A stretch of DNA of 64,000 nt from G965279335 sp965279285 (GCA_965279285.1 OZ257148.1:1550001-1614000); one strand, 5' to 3'; shown: positions 36,516-45,113, counted from the first letter of the stretch. Notes: a model not told the origin generated them from the sequence alone. A program made the numbers and translations.

Positions 36516-38153
36516 ATGACCGCCACTAGACCCTCTACCGAGACAACCACGCCGCTAGATCAAAAATCCACAGCTACTCTCTCAAGTACTTCTCAAACAT
36601 ACAATTCAGATGATTTTCCAGATGAAATTCTTATCGAAAGCAACGAAGCTGCTAAACCAACAAATCATGGTCAAAGTTTTGAAGCGAGCGAGCATAGCGA
36701 CATTGGTAACTATTCTCTTCATAAATTTATTCAATCCATTCCAGATGAAAAAAATACGAGTGAATTTAGAACTATACTAAATGCATGTTTAAAAATCTCT
36801 GCTAATCCAAATAAAATAAAAACATATGATCCACAACTCGGTAAAGCAGTAGAGATGCCTCTTTATGAAATAACATTACCCGGTGGGAATTCAAGCATTT
36901 TGGTAGGAGATGTGGTCGCTCTCGCGGGAGATTTTTTTAGCACAGATGATTATGAGCCTATCGGTTTTGGATCAACTGCAGCAGACAATAAAGGGGGAGA
37001 TGATGAATGTACAAAACGCTTTAAAAATGCGTATGCGAATCTTTTTAATCCTGATAAAAATAAACAACAAATTGTTACCGACATAGTGGCTCATATACGA
37101 CAAGAAGCAGAAGAACACCATGAGCATTTTAGTTTTAGTGTTAAGTTAATCAAAAAGAAAGTGCACGAACAAACGAGCAACATTATGTATGGTTTAGAAA
37201 GAGCAGACGAAAAAACACTGAAAGGCATTTGGCACAGCCCCTATTTCGATTTAGCGTTAAAGAATTTTGATCACTTTGGTGATGAGGCAAAAAAAGCCTA
37301 TATTGCAGGACATAAGCTCGCACTAAAAAAAGCAAGTGCAGCAGGTAATGAAGCAAATGCGGTAAAAAAGCAAGAGCTTTTAAAAGAAGCTTTACTTTTA
37401 GAAATGTTCGCTTGTCATTTCTTAACAGATTTATTTGCGGCAGGGCATCTAAGGACGCCGCGAAAAGAATTGTTGAATCATATCATGGGTAAAGATTTAT
37501 CTCATATGCCTGATTTAAAAACTGTTCCGTATGCGGATTTAGTGACAGCTGGCTTTTTTGCGAAGAAAATGCATGATGAAGATGGTAAAAATGGCGTATA
37601 TGTAAAGATAGATAAATCCCTTAAAACTAAACAGAAAGATGAAAAAGGATCTACGTTTACGGCGTCAGGCGATGGAAACTTTTTTAAATTAGGCACTAAT
37701 AATGAATATGCTTTGCGAGTCTGCGAGACGGTCATGTTGGCTTTAGGCGATTTGCTTCTTGCCTATCAGCAAAAAACAAACGAAACTATACTTGATAAAG
37801 ACTTATCATCTTATCTTCCCTATCCGGATGTTGCTAAAAACGTTAGTCATCGCAAATATCCTTTGTTTTCAATTCAAAGTGGGCAAGTCGTCTGCAGAGG
37901 TAATGTGTCAAAAGGTGTTAAAGAGTTGATTGTTGACACTATTCCTTGTATCCCAACCAATGTTGGTTTAATTGCCTGTCGATTATTTAATGTGAAGGTT
38001 AAACCTGCTGCTACAGCTGCAGCAACTACCGCAGTAGCTGTAGCAACTGCTGCTGCAGGTGCCGCACAAGCGGTTAAGACATATGTAAAAGAAGAAGTCG
38101 CGGATCTTCATAGCAAATTAAAAGAGCATCATATTTCATGTAATATTATGTAA
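36516..38153 (+). CDS. Zinc-dependent phospholipase C-like protein with C-terminal CaaX-like box
   Basis: 545 residues from the ATG at 36516, which follows AAGGAAG; an ATG at 36495 would add seven residues. After a low-complexity leader with DQKST (15-19) comes a helical domain with putative zinc ligands: NFDHFGDEAKKAYIAGHKLA (His253, His266) and CHFLTDLFAAGHLRTPR (His301, Asp305, His311). This pattern resembles zinc phospholipase C proteins of Legionella and Pseudomonas (S1/P1 nuclease-like fold). The C-terminal part has an Ala/Thr/Val-rich segment (PAATAAATTAVAVATAAAG), then KLKEHHISCNIM. The final CNIM fits a farnesylation CaaX box. Leader similarity to its neighbours suggests the same export route. 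Family assignment is moderate; prenylation is inferred. Confidence 0.65.
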   Translation: MTATRPSTETTTPLDQKSTATLSSTSQTYNSDDFPDEILIESNEAAKPTNHGQSFEASEHSDIGNYSLHKFIQSIPDEKNTSEFRTILNACLKISANPNKIKTYDPQLGKAVEMPLYEITLPGGNSSILVGDVVALAGDFFSTDDYEPIGFGSTAADNKGGDDECTKRFKNAYANLFNPDKNKQQIVTDIVAHIRQEAEEHHEHFSFSVKLIKKKVHEQTSNIMYGLERADEKTLKGIWHSPYFDLALKNFDHFGDEAKKAYIAGHKLALKKASAAGNEANAVKKQELLKEALLLEMFACHFLTDLFAAGHLRTPRKELLNHIMGKDLSHMPDLKTVPYADLVTAGFFAKKMHDEDGKNGVYVKIDKSLKTKQKDEKGSTFTASGDGNFFKLGTNNEYALRVCETVMLALGDLLLAYQQKTNETILDKDLSSYLPYPDVAKNVSHRKYPLFSIQSGQVVCRGNVSKGVKELIVDTIPCIPTNVGLIACRLFNVKVKPAATAAATTAVAVATAAAGAAQAVKTYVKEEVADLHSKLKEHHISCNIM

Positions 38154-38168
38154 TCAAGGAAGGAACTG

Positions 38169-41100
38169 ATGTCTGCAAGCCATGATAGTAAAATTTCCCC
38201 GCAAAATTCTTTTAAGCTCTTTACCGAAAAAGAGATCGAAGATTTTCTCGCGAAGGAAAACTGGAATGACTATCATGGCAAGATTGAGACTTTAGAAGCC
38301 GACACTTCTCTATTTCAACAAAAAATCGAGAAGTTTTTAAGCCTAGCACCAAAGACAATTAATTGTTTAATGCAAGAAGATATAAAAGCCTATGCACAAA
38401 TAAAAGGAGTAGCAGGGCTTGGAACAAAAGAAACCGTGCTTCCGACAAAATCAGTGCAAGTGGTTGATGATAAAGATCCATCTCAAACCTACGACGTAAA
38501 AGTCCCTGACCTAAGCAATGATAAACTCGTTAATTTTGCCGATTGGTATCAAGAAAAATATTTGCTTTATCATTTTTGCTTTTTACTGAATGGTTATCTC
38601 TATTATAAAAAAACCAAATCAACCTTAGATCTAGCTATTGAAAAAGAAGCACTTTATTTGACATTAGAAGAAGAAATGAGGCTAGCATTAAATGCTTATC
38701 AAATACGTAAAGAATCCCAACAATTATTTTTAATAGAAGACGTTAATAAAAGAAGAAGTGAGCTTGAAAAACTAGTCACAGAAATAATTAATCAAATTAT
38801 CACTAATGATTTTTATGAAAATTATATTCCCTGCGGCTGGATAGGTGATAAAGGTCATGCGCTTTATCTAGCGATTTTCTTTTTAAAAGAAAACAATGAA
38901 ATTGTTCTTCGCATTGATAACTCTGGACAGGAAGAACCAACGATTTTAGGTCGTCTAAAATTAAATGAAGTTACGCAAAAAAAGCAATTGATCAATTATG
39001 TAGTGGATGCAATTAGCCAACTGATAGAAACAAACGGTGCGCTAGCAACAGCTGTTATTTATAATACCCAACAGCCTAAAAAATACAATTTTGAGATCCT
39101 TCAAAATAATTATGAGCTTTTGCCAAAACAAAAAGCCCCAAATTGTGTTGTGGAGGGATATAGGCGAGGAATGTGGTATCGGCTTTTTGGTAAGTATAGT
39201 ACTAAAGAAGATGCTCTCTATCATTGGTTATTAAGAAAATCTGAAGAATATGCCGCAGTATCGCACGACAATAAACAAGATGATGCAAAACAAATGCAAC
39301 TCAGAGAGCGAGATCGAAGAGACGGTCAAAAATTAAAACAAAGACTATTGATGCATTCAGCTGGTGAAACGCAATCTTTGATCGAAAAAATCAAAACCGG
39401 GTGGTATGAGAATAATAAAGAACACCAAGCTGATTTGGCACTGTACATTGCAAGCACTGCAACAGAGCGTATGGATGATGAAAAATCATTTGATTTAGAA
39501 AGTGATGTACATAAGTTTCTAAAGAGCGAGTCACGTGTCATGTTGCTGTTGGGAAGTTCAGGGTTAGGCAAGACATTATTTGGTTATTATCTGGAGCAAC
39601 AATTATGGAAGATATATAAATCGGAATTATCCTTTTCCTCTCAATCAATTCCTTTATTTATTTCTCTGGCGAGATTAAAGCATCCAGATACCGAAGCAGT
39701 TGAAGAAACGTTAAAAGCGATAGGATTTGAAGAAAGAAATTTCCCCTCTTTAAAAAAACTACCTTTCCTATTTATCTTAGATGGTGCGGATGAAATAAAT
39801 ATTCGTAGCAATTTGTATATCAGCAATAAGCTTGATGCATGGCCCAACGCTAAGGTGATGTTTACGTGTCGCTTAGAATATTTAATGCAGCCGGTTTGTG
39901 AGTATCGTCATTGGTTTCAACCAAGCAGTTCCCACCTCCACCATATTAAAAAACCAATATCTGAAATTGTCGTCGAACGTTTTATGGCACCTTTTTCACT
40001 CATTCAAATTGAAAATTATTTAAAAAAATATATCGAACAAAACAAAGAGAATTTAAGCGAAAACTGGCGTGATTGGAAACAGTATTGGCATTATTTCAAT
40101 GAAATACCTGGCTTATTAAAGCTCATTGAATCCCCTTATTTATTGTATATTGCCTCTAGCGTCTTACCCGACTTAGTCAAGCAACAAAACCTAGATGCTA
40201 AGTCGCAAGATAGGCAAGAGATAACACGTCTTTCATTGTATGATGCGTTTGTTAAACATTATTTTCATCGTCATATCGAAAGACCAAAACAACATGAATC
40301 GAGTCAGCTTTTTAAGGATACTCAAAGTAATATCGAGGAAACTTTATTAGAATACAATCAACAGATTGCAATTAAGTTACATGAAATGGATCTCGTTTCT
40401 ATTGCATTTCAACCGGGAAAAGTTAAAACATCTTCACATACGCGTTTATTAACTGTTCCATCGGCTATCAATCCTTGGGTCGAATTTTTTGGCCCAGACT
40501 CTAAGATACAATCGAAATTATTAGCGTCTCCCATTAAGAAAACGGGCGATAATCATTATTCTTTTTTGCATCCTTCGTTACGGGATTATTTTATTGCACG
40601 AGAATTATTTGATCAGCTGGTAGTTATCATGCAATCCCTGCAACCTGTCTCTATCGCTTCAAGGGATAGTAAACAAATAGAAAGTGGCATAGCAGTTGAA
40701 ACATTTTCCGAAGAAAAAATGACACAACAGATTTTACAAGCAACCCCACATTTTGCAAAGTTAACGCTCAATATTAAAGACAAATTACTGCGTTACGAAC
40801 GACAAGTATTAGATTTTGTGGTTGAAAGGCTGGCTCGAGAACCAAAACAAAAAGCTGTTCTATGGGCCATCGTTGAACATTCCAAACAAGATGCAACCGT
40901 TGCAAAAGCCGCTGCCAATGCCATAACGATTTTAAATGCAGCAGGCGTCAGCTTTACAAGCAGAGATTTACGCAAAATTAACATTCCGGGCGCTGATTTG
41001 AGCTCTGGCATTTTAGATAATACCCAGCTCCAAGGCGCCAATATGGCTCAAGTCAACTTACAAGGCGCTTGGTTACGTGAAGCAAATTTGAGTGGGGCTC

Positions 41101-43265
41101 AATTAAAAGATATTAATTTTGGTGAGTTGCCGTTGCTTCAATTAAAAGGTGAATGCAATTCTATCCAGTATTCTCCTAATGGTCTTTGGTTAGCAGTGGC
41201 AAGTGGTAAGGAGATCATTGTATACGATGCTCAAAGCAGAGAATGTATTCAAACACTAACAGGACATAAGGACAAAGTGTTTAGTGTCGCCTGGGATCAT
41301 GAAAGCAAGCGCCTGGCATCAGGAAGTTGGGATAAAACGGTGCGCCTATGGGAAGCGTCGAGTGGCAAAGCATTACGGGTGCTGCAAGGGCATAGAGGTT
41401 ATGTATATAGTGTTGCCTGGGACCATGAGAGCAAGCGCCTAGCATCAGGAAGTGATGATAATACAGTGCGCCTATGGGAAGCGTCGAGTGGTAAAGCATT
41501 ACGGGTGTTGCAAGGGCATAGTGGTTGGGTGAAAAGTGTTGCCTGGGACCATGAGAGCAAGCGCTTGGCGTCAGGAAGTGGGGATAACACGGTGCGACTA
41601 TGGGAAGCGTCGAGTGGCAAAGCATTACGAGTGCTGCAAGGGCATACGGATTCAGTATACAGTGTTGCCTGGGATCATGAGAGCAAGCGCCTGGCATCAG
41701 GAAGTCATGATGATACAGTGCGCCTATGGGAAGCCTCGAGTGGTAAAGCATTACGGGTGCTGCAAGGGCATACGCATTTAGTAAGCAGTGTCGCCTGGGA
41801 CCACGAGAGCAAGCGCCTGGCATCAGGAAGTTATGATAATACGGTGCGCCTATGGGAAGCGTCGAGTGGCAAAGCATTACGGGTGCTGCAAGGGCATACA
41901 GATTCGGTGAAGAGTATTGCCTGGGACCATGAGAGCAAGCGCCTAGCATCAGGAAGTGAGGATAGCACGGTGCGCCTATGGGAAGCGTCGATTGGTAAAG
42001 AATTTCGGGTGCTGCAAGGGCATACAGATTTGGTGAACAGTATTGCTTGGGACCATGAGAGCAAGCGCCTGGCATCAGGAAGTTATGATAATACGGTGCG
42101 TCTATGGGAAGCGTCGAGTGGCAAAGCATTACGGGTGCTGCAAGGGCATACAGATTGGGTGAACAGTATTGCCTGGGACCATGAGAGCAAGCGCCTGGCA
42201 TCAGGAAGTTGGGATGACACGGTGCGCCTATGGGAAGCGTCGAGTGGTAAAGAATTATGGGTGCTGCAAGGGCATACAGATTGGGTGAACAGTATTGCCT
42301 GGGACCATGAGAGCAAGCGCCTGGCATCAGGAAGTGGGGATGACACGGTGCGCCTATGGGAAGCGTCGAGTGGTAAAGAATTATGGGTGCTGCAAGGGCA
42401 TACGGATTCAGTAAACAGTGTTGCTTGGGACCATGAGGGCAAGCACCTGGCATCAGGAAGTTGGGATAACACGGTTCGCCTATGGGAAGCGTCGAGTGGC
42501 AAAGCATTACGGGTGCTGCAAGGGCATACGGATTCAGTAAACAGTATTGCCTGGGACCATGAGAGTAAGAGCCTGGCATCAGGAAGTGATGATAATACAG
42601 TGCGACTATGGGAAGCCTCGAGTGGCAAAGCATTACGGGTGCTGCAAGGGCATACAGATTGGGTGAACAGTATTGCCTGGGACCATGAGAGCAAGTATCT
42701 GGCATCAGGAAGTAACGATAAAACGGTACGAATATGGAAAGTGGCGACAGGAAATTTATTAGGCTACTTACAATTTCCATATGATGTTACCTATTGCGCC
42801 TGGGCAAAATCCACCCCTGGTCAAGAACGTTTAGCAGTAGCTTTTGGTAATGGTATTGCTTGTTTTACGTTATCAATTGGGAATAATTCCTTCAAAGCAG
42901 AGCTCAATTGGTTAGCCATACCATGCATCCCGTTACATGCCTTCCAAATAAATATCACTGATGCAATAGGCTTAAGTGCATCCAACCACCAATTATTACT
43001 TGAACAACACAATGCGATAGGTAAACCTTCCGTCGTGACCGGCGCGGCATTTATTGATAGTAAAGATGCAAAAGACAGTAAACAAGCCGTGACTGCATCA
43101 CAATCAACTTCGACAGCCACTGCTGCAACAGGTACGGCAACCAGTTCAGCAGGCAGTAATGCGCATACGCTTTTTGCGAAAGCAACTCCCAAGCCGCTGC
43201 TTCCGCCAAAGCCTCCGATTCCACCAAAACCACAATTTTTATCTAACACCGGGGCAAAAAAATAA
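38169..43265 (+). CDS. NACHT-type STAND NTPase with pentapeptide and 14 WD40 repeats (paralogue 1)
   Basis: 1,698 residues. Residues 1-400 form a conserved domain of unknown fold with GWIGDKGHALYLAIFF (His230), RIDNSG (249-253 region) and APNCVVEGYRRGMWY (Cys326). A NACHT-type ATPase follows: Walker A LLLGSSGLGKT (462-469), Walker B FLFILDGADEI (about 533-543) and a helical STAND arm. Pentapeptide repeats (GADLSSGILDNTQLQGANM, about 935-985) lead into fourteen WD40 blades (about 990-1570). The tail is Ser/Thr/Ala-rich, then proline-rich (LPPKPPIPPKP), ending NTGAKK. It starts 15 bases after the PLC-like gene, so both may be one transcript. The architecture resembles NLR/Apaf-1-type signalling proteins; whether it is an effector or a bacterial defence sensor is unresolved. 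Confidence 0.88.
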   Translation: MSASHDSKISPQNSFKLFTEKEIEDFLAKENWNDYHGKIETLEADTSLFQQKIEKFLSLAPKTINCLMQEDIKAYAQIKGVAGLGTKETVLPTKSVQVVDDKDPSQTYDVKVPDLSNDKLVNFADWYQEKYLLYHFCFLLNGYLYYKKTKSTLDLAIEKEALYLTLEEEMRLALNAYQIRKESQQLFLIEDVNKRRSELEKLVTEIINQIITNDFYENYIPCGWIGDKGHALYLAIFFLKENNEIVLRIDNSGQEEPTILGRLKLNEVTQKKQLINYVVDAISQLIETNGALATAVIYNTQQPKKYNFEILQNNYELLPKQKAPNCVVEGYRRGMWYRLFGKYSTKEDALYHWLLRKSEEYAAVSHDNKQDDAKQMQLRERDRRDGQKLKQRLLMHSAGETQSLIEKIKTGWYENNKEHQADLALYIASTATERMDDEKSFDLESDVHKFLKSESRVMLLLGSSGLGKTLFGYYLEQQLWKIYKSELSFSSQSIPLFISLARLKHPDTEAVEETLKAIGFEERNFPSLKKLPFLFILDGADEINIRSNLYISNKLDAWPNAKVMFTCRLEYLMQPVCEYRHWFQPSSSHLHHIKKPISEIVVERFMAPFSLIQIENYLKKYIEQNKENLSENWRDWKQYWHYFNEIPGLLKLIESPYLLYIASSVLPDLVKQQNLDAKSQDRQEITRLSLYDAFVKHYFHRHIERPKQHESSQLFKDTQSNIEETLLEYNQQIAIKLHEMDLVSIAFQPGKVKTSSHTRLLTVPSAINPWVEFFGPDSKIQSKLLASPIKKTGDNHYSFLHPSLRDYFIARELFDQLVVIMQSLQPVSIASRDSKQIESGIAVETFSEEKMTQQILQATPHFAKLTLNIKDKLLRYERQVLDFVVERLAREPKQKAVLWAIVEHSKQDATVAKAAANAITILNAAGVSFTSRDLRKINIPGADLSSGILDNTQLQGANMAQVNLQGAWLREANLSGAQLKDINFGELPLLQLKGECNSIQYSPNGLWLAVASGKEIIVYDAQSRECIQTLTGHKDKVFSVAWDHESKRLASGSWDKTVRLWEASSGKALRVLQGHRGYVYSVAWDHESKRLASGSDDNTVRLWEASSGKALRVLQGHSGWVKSVAWDHESKRLASGSGDNTVRLWEASSGKALRVLQGHTDSVYSVAWDHESKRLASGSHDDTVRLWEASSGKALRVLQGHTHLVSSVAWDHESKRLASGSYDNTVRLWEASSGKALRVLQGHTDSVKSIAWDHESKRLASGSEDSTVRLWEASIGKEFRVLQGHTDLVNSIAWDHESKRLASGSYDNTVRLWEASSGKALRVLQGHTDWVNSIAWDHESKRLASGSWDDTVRLWEASSGKELWVLQGHTDWVNSIAWDHESKRLASGSGDDTVRLWEASSGKELWVLQGHTDSVNSVAWDHEGKHLASGSWDNTVRLWEASSGKALRVLQGHTDSVNSIAWDHESKSLASGSDDNTVRLWEASSGKALRVLQGHTDWVNSIAWDHESKYLASGSNDKTVRIWKVATGNLLGYLQFPYDVTYCAWAKSTPGQERLAVAFGNGIACFTLSIGNNSFKAELNWLAIPCIPLHAFQINITDAIGLSASNHQLLLEQHNAIGKPSVVTGAAFIDSKDAKDSKQAVTASQSTSTATAATGTATSSAGSNAHTLFAKATPKPLLPPKPPIPPKPQFLSNTGAKK
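41277..42785 (+). repeat. 126-bp tandem repeats encoding WD40 blades
   Basis: Twelve in-frame units of 126 bases (42 codons; the last is one codon shorter) within the first NACHT-WD40 gene. Units are nearly identical at DNA level apart from short variable positions around the blade loops (GHTDSV, SWDKT and similar). Similar arrays lie at about 53089-54575 and 58796-60290. The high DNA identity implies recent unit copying or gene conversion. Confidence 0.93.
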
Positions 43266-43305
43266 AGTAAGCTAGCTATAGAAAAGATAACCCTAAGTGT
43301 TATAA

Positions 43306-43626
43306 TTGTGCATAAGGATACAAATAAGAATTTTCAAGCATAGAAGCTTTCATCAATGGGCTAAGTCAGAAGGGTTAGCGGACAGCGCTCTAAAAAAGGC
43401 TGTTGAAGAGATGGAAAAAGGGCTTTATGAAGGAAATCTCGGAAGTAGGTTATACAAAAAAAGGGTAGCTTTACCAGGGAAAGGAAAGAGAGGCAGCTAC
43501 CGAACCCTGGTAGCATTCAGAAAGGAAGAAACCGCTTTTTTTATGTATGGATTTGCAAAAAATGTTCGTGCAAACATCGATGATAGAGAAGAAAAAATTT
43601 ACTTACAGCCGGCAAATTCTAGTTAG
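43306..43626 (+). CDS. RelE-superfamily toxin (DUF1044-like), possibly start-codon mutant
   Basis: About 100 residues reading IRIFKHRSFHQWAKSEGLAD, then EMEKGLYEGNLGSRLYKKRV, GKGKRGSYRTLVAF and FFMYGFAKNVRANI. This matches RelE-like toxins of the DUF1044 type (KRVALPGRGKxGxxRTL; FLFGFxKNxRANI). Homologues begin MRIFK; here the codon at 43324 is ATA, six bases after AAGG. Either a TTG at 43306 or the ATA is used, or the gene is silent. The antitoxin gene usually found just downstream is missing. The last residues look abbreviated. Confidence 0.7.
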   Translation: MCIRIQIRIFKHRSFHQWAKSEGLADSALKKAVEEMEKGLYEGNLGSRLYKKRVALPGKGKRGSYRTLVAFRKEETAFFMYGFAKNVRANIDDREEKIYLQPANSS

Positions 43627-43680
43627 AAGTGCGACAGCCTAAAAAGGGATATTCCAATCGCTAATACAACAGTAATTTTA

Positions 43681-43983
43681 TTGGGGACTGGCACTTCCAT
43701 TGCTCAATTGGCTGTAAGAATGCTGGCTTTAGCAGGAGTTTTAATTGGATTTAGTGGTGGTAGTATGCCACTTATCGCAGCAAGTGAGGTAGAATGGCTA
43801 TGTCCTCAAAGCGAATATAGACCAACTGAATATACTCAGGGTTGGCTGATCTTGTGGTTTGATGATCTTGTGGTTTGATGATAGAAAGCGCTTGCAAGCT
43901 GTTTAATCATTTCAACTAGCACGACTGGATTATCTCACCAAAACCTGGCAAAAAGACCGTGATTTACAAGCGGAGTTCACCGC
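43681..43983 (+). pseudogene. Decayed ORF interrupted by a 16-bp tandem duplication
   Basis: A frame beginning near 43681 (GTGTSIAQLAVRMLALAGVL) reaches EYTQGWLILWFDDLVV and stops. The stop is caused by a direct duplication of GATCTTGTGGTTTGAT (43848-43863 and 43864-43879). Without one copy the frame reads LILWFDDRKRLQAV and stops; downstream text in the same frame is FQLARLDYLTKTWQKDRDLQ ending within the CRISPR-like repeat at 43975. I do not recognise the protein. Confidence 0.35.
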
Positions 43984-44002
43984 CGTATAGGCGGCTTAGA
44001 AG
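43975..44002 (+). CRISPR. Single type I-F-like CRISPR repeat, no array
   Basis: 28 bases beginning GTTCACCGCCGTATAGGCGG and ending CTTAGAAG. The usual type I-F repeat begins GTTCACTGCCGTATAGGCAG and ends CTTAGAAA. The stem CTGCC/GGCAG is changed to CCGCC/GGCGG, a paired substitution that keeps the hairpin. No further repeat appears at a 32-base spacing on either side and no cas gene is recognisable here, so this is at most a relic. Confidence 0.55.
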
Positions 44003-44018
44003 ATAACACTTTAAGGTT

Positions 44019-44047
44019 TTGGCTCGGTTCCCTACTTCGTGTATAAT
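44019..44047 (+). promoter_or_regulatory. Probable sigma-70 promoter of the toxin-antitoxin pair
   Basis: TTGGCT at 44019-44024 and a perfect TATAAT at 44042-44047 are 17 bases apart, 48 bases before the antitoxin ATG. The spacing is ideal. The sequence between promoter and ATG has several GATATAC/GTATA-like elements that could be the antitoxin operator, but I cannot define it. Confidence 0.7.
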
Positions 44048-44094
44048 GTGCTATACTAAGGATACAGAGAATACATGATATACAGAGGTGAAAC

Positions 44095-44313
44095 ATGAGC
44101 GTACTACCAATTAGATTGCCAAAAGAGATCGATGACCGGCTAACCACGCTTGCCAGAGAAACGGGGCGAACCAAGACCTACTATGTGAGAGAGGCTATCT
44201 TGTTACACCTAGAAGATATAGAAGACACGTATCTTGCTTTACAAAGGCTAGAAAAGCCCGGAAAGTATTTAACGACAGCGGAATTGGAGAGCAAGCTTGA
44301 CGTGGAAGATTAA
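44095..44313 (+). CDS. Ribbon-helix-helix antitoxin (RelB-like)
   Basis: 72 residues beginning SVLPIRLPKEIDDRLTTLAR, a ribbon-helix-helix DNA-binding domain (beta strand LPIRLP, then ETGRTKTYYVREAILLHLED). The C-terminal part (LALQRLEKPGKYLTTAELES) is the usual toxin-binding tail of RelB-like antitoxins. GAGGTG precedes the ATG. It should neutralise the toxin encoded directly downstream and repress the shared promoter. The two genes overlap by 17 bases. Confidence 0.88.
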   Translation: MSVLPIRLPKEIDDRLTTLARETGRTKTYYVREAILLHLEDIEDTYLALQRLEKPGKYLTTAELESKLDVED

Positions 44314-44566
44314 GTGGGATGATAGAGTAGAAAAAGACTTGCGGAAAATTGATAAAACTTTTCGTAAGAAAATTATTAAGTATATGGAAGAGCGTGTTGC
44401 TTCTCTCGAAAACCCAAGATCATTTGGAAAAGGCTTAATGTATGAGAAGTACGGATTATGGCGTTACCGCGTAGAAAACTACCGTATTATTTGTCGCATC
44501 ATTGATAGTGAAATTGAGATTATGGTTATACAAATCGGCCACAGGAAAGAAGTTTACGATGAATAG
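44297..44566 (+). CDS. RelE/ParE-family toxin
   Basis: 89 residues from a TTG start inside the antitoxin gene: TWKIKWDDRVEKDLRKIDKT, then FGKGLMYEKYGLWRYRVENY RI and IMVIQIGHRKEVYDE. The pattern GLWRYRVENYRIICRI and GHRKEVY is that of RelE-type mRNA interferases cleaving at the ribosome. No in-frame ATG or GTG fits better. The rare start and overlap make translation depend on that of the antitoxin. The pair looks intact. Confidence 0.88.
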   Translation: MTWKIKWDDRVEKDLRKIDKTFRKKIIKYMEERVASLENPRSFGKGLMYEKYGLWRYRVENYRIICRIIDSEIEIMVIQIGHRKEVYDE

Positions 44567-44577
44567 GGAGGTTTTTT

Positions 44578-44889
44578 ATGGCAGTAAAACATTGTCCTTT
44601 AAAAGATTTGGTGCTTATGCGCCTAGCTTAACCGTCAAGTAAATTAAAAACCCAACAAATTTTAGATGCTCGTTTTTCAAAAGCACACGATTTAGATTTT
44701 ATTTATCGATTTAACACTACGCAGGTTGTTTTAGCGCTAGCAACTAACAGTGATGGCCTGCATGGTGTTATTACCAAGATTCCTGAAGAGCAAGCTCCAG
44801 CAATTCTGGCACGCTATGCGCGATTGTGGAAAATTGAAGAATCATTCCGAATTGATGTGGAGGGATTTATCCAGACTAACAGATATTGA
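44578..44889 (+). pseudogene. Transposase remnant (IS4/IS1634-like C-terminal region)
   Basis: The frame starts MAVKHCPLKDLVLMRLA, meets a TAA, then continues as LDARFSKAHDLDFIYRFNTT, TNSDGLHGVITKIPEEQAPA and ARYARLWKIEESFRID. The LWKIEESFRI motif with the preceding SDGLHGVIT is typical of the region around the catalytic glutamate in IS4-superfamily (IS1634-like) transposases. The rest of the gene is absent. A GAGGTTTTTT sequence precedes the ATG. Confidence 0.65.
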
Positions 44890-45113
44890 ATTAGGATTTA
44901 ATTTAGCGATAAAAATTGTGGGTAATTGAAAGCATGACTGAACGCTTACTTCATAACAGTAGGCAGTCATTGTTAGCTCGCTCTGCATTGTTCACAAGCA
45001 ATTAATACTACGCGATCCTATTCCGAAAGATTGGTCATCACATTCTATCGTTATGCTCGGTAACGCTAATCTTTGCTGGTAGCTACGGCAAAGGCTGTTA
45101 CTTGGTCGAGTGC

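Noticed and set aside
41281..42780. Long leftward ORF (499 codons) opposite the WD40 repeats, with similar ones at 53015-54548 and 58786-60290
   Set aside because: The repeat unit is 126 bases, a multiple of three, so any frame free of stops in one unit stays open through the array. The products are repetitive Cys/His/Pro/Ser-rich text without family resemblance, and the forward frame is clearly the gene.
41277..42785. 126-bp tandem repeats as a non-coding minisatellite or CRISPR
   Set aside because: Every unit is in frame and encodes a WD40 blade with the expected GH and WD-type positions.
43681..43878. 65-codon ORF as an intact membrane protein gene
   Set aside because: It has a non-ATG start and no ribosome-binding site, and its end is made by a 16-bp duplication. 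I keep it only as a decayed ORF.
43848..44002. Peptide LDYLTKTWQKDRDLQ before the CRISPR-like repeat as a Cas protein tail
   Set aside because: I could not match it to Csy1-4, Cas1 or Cas3 with any confidence; the frame running into the repeat may be chance.
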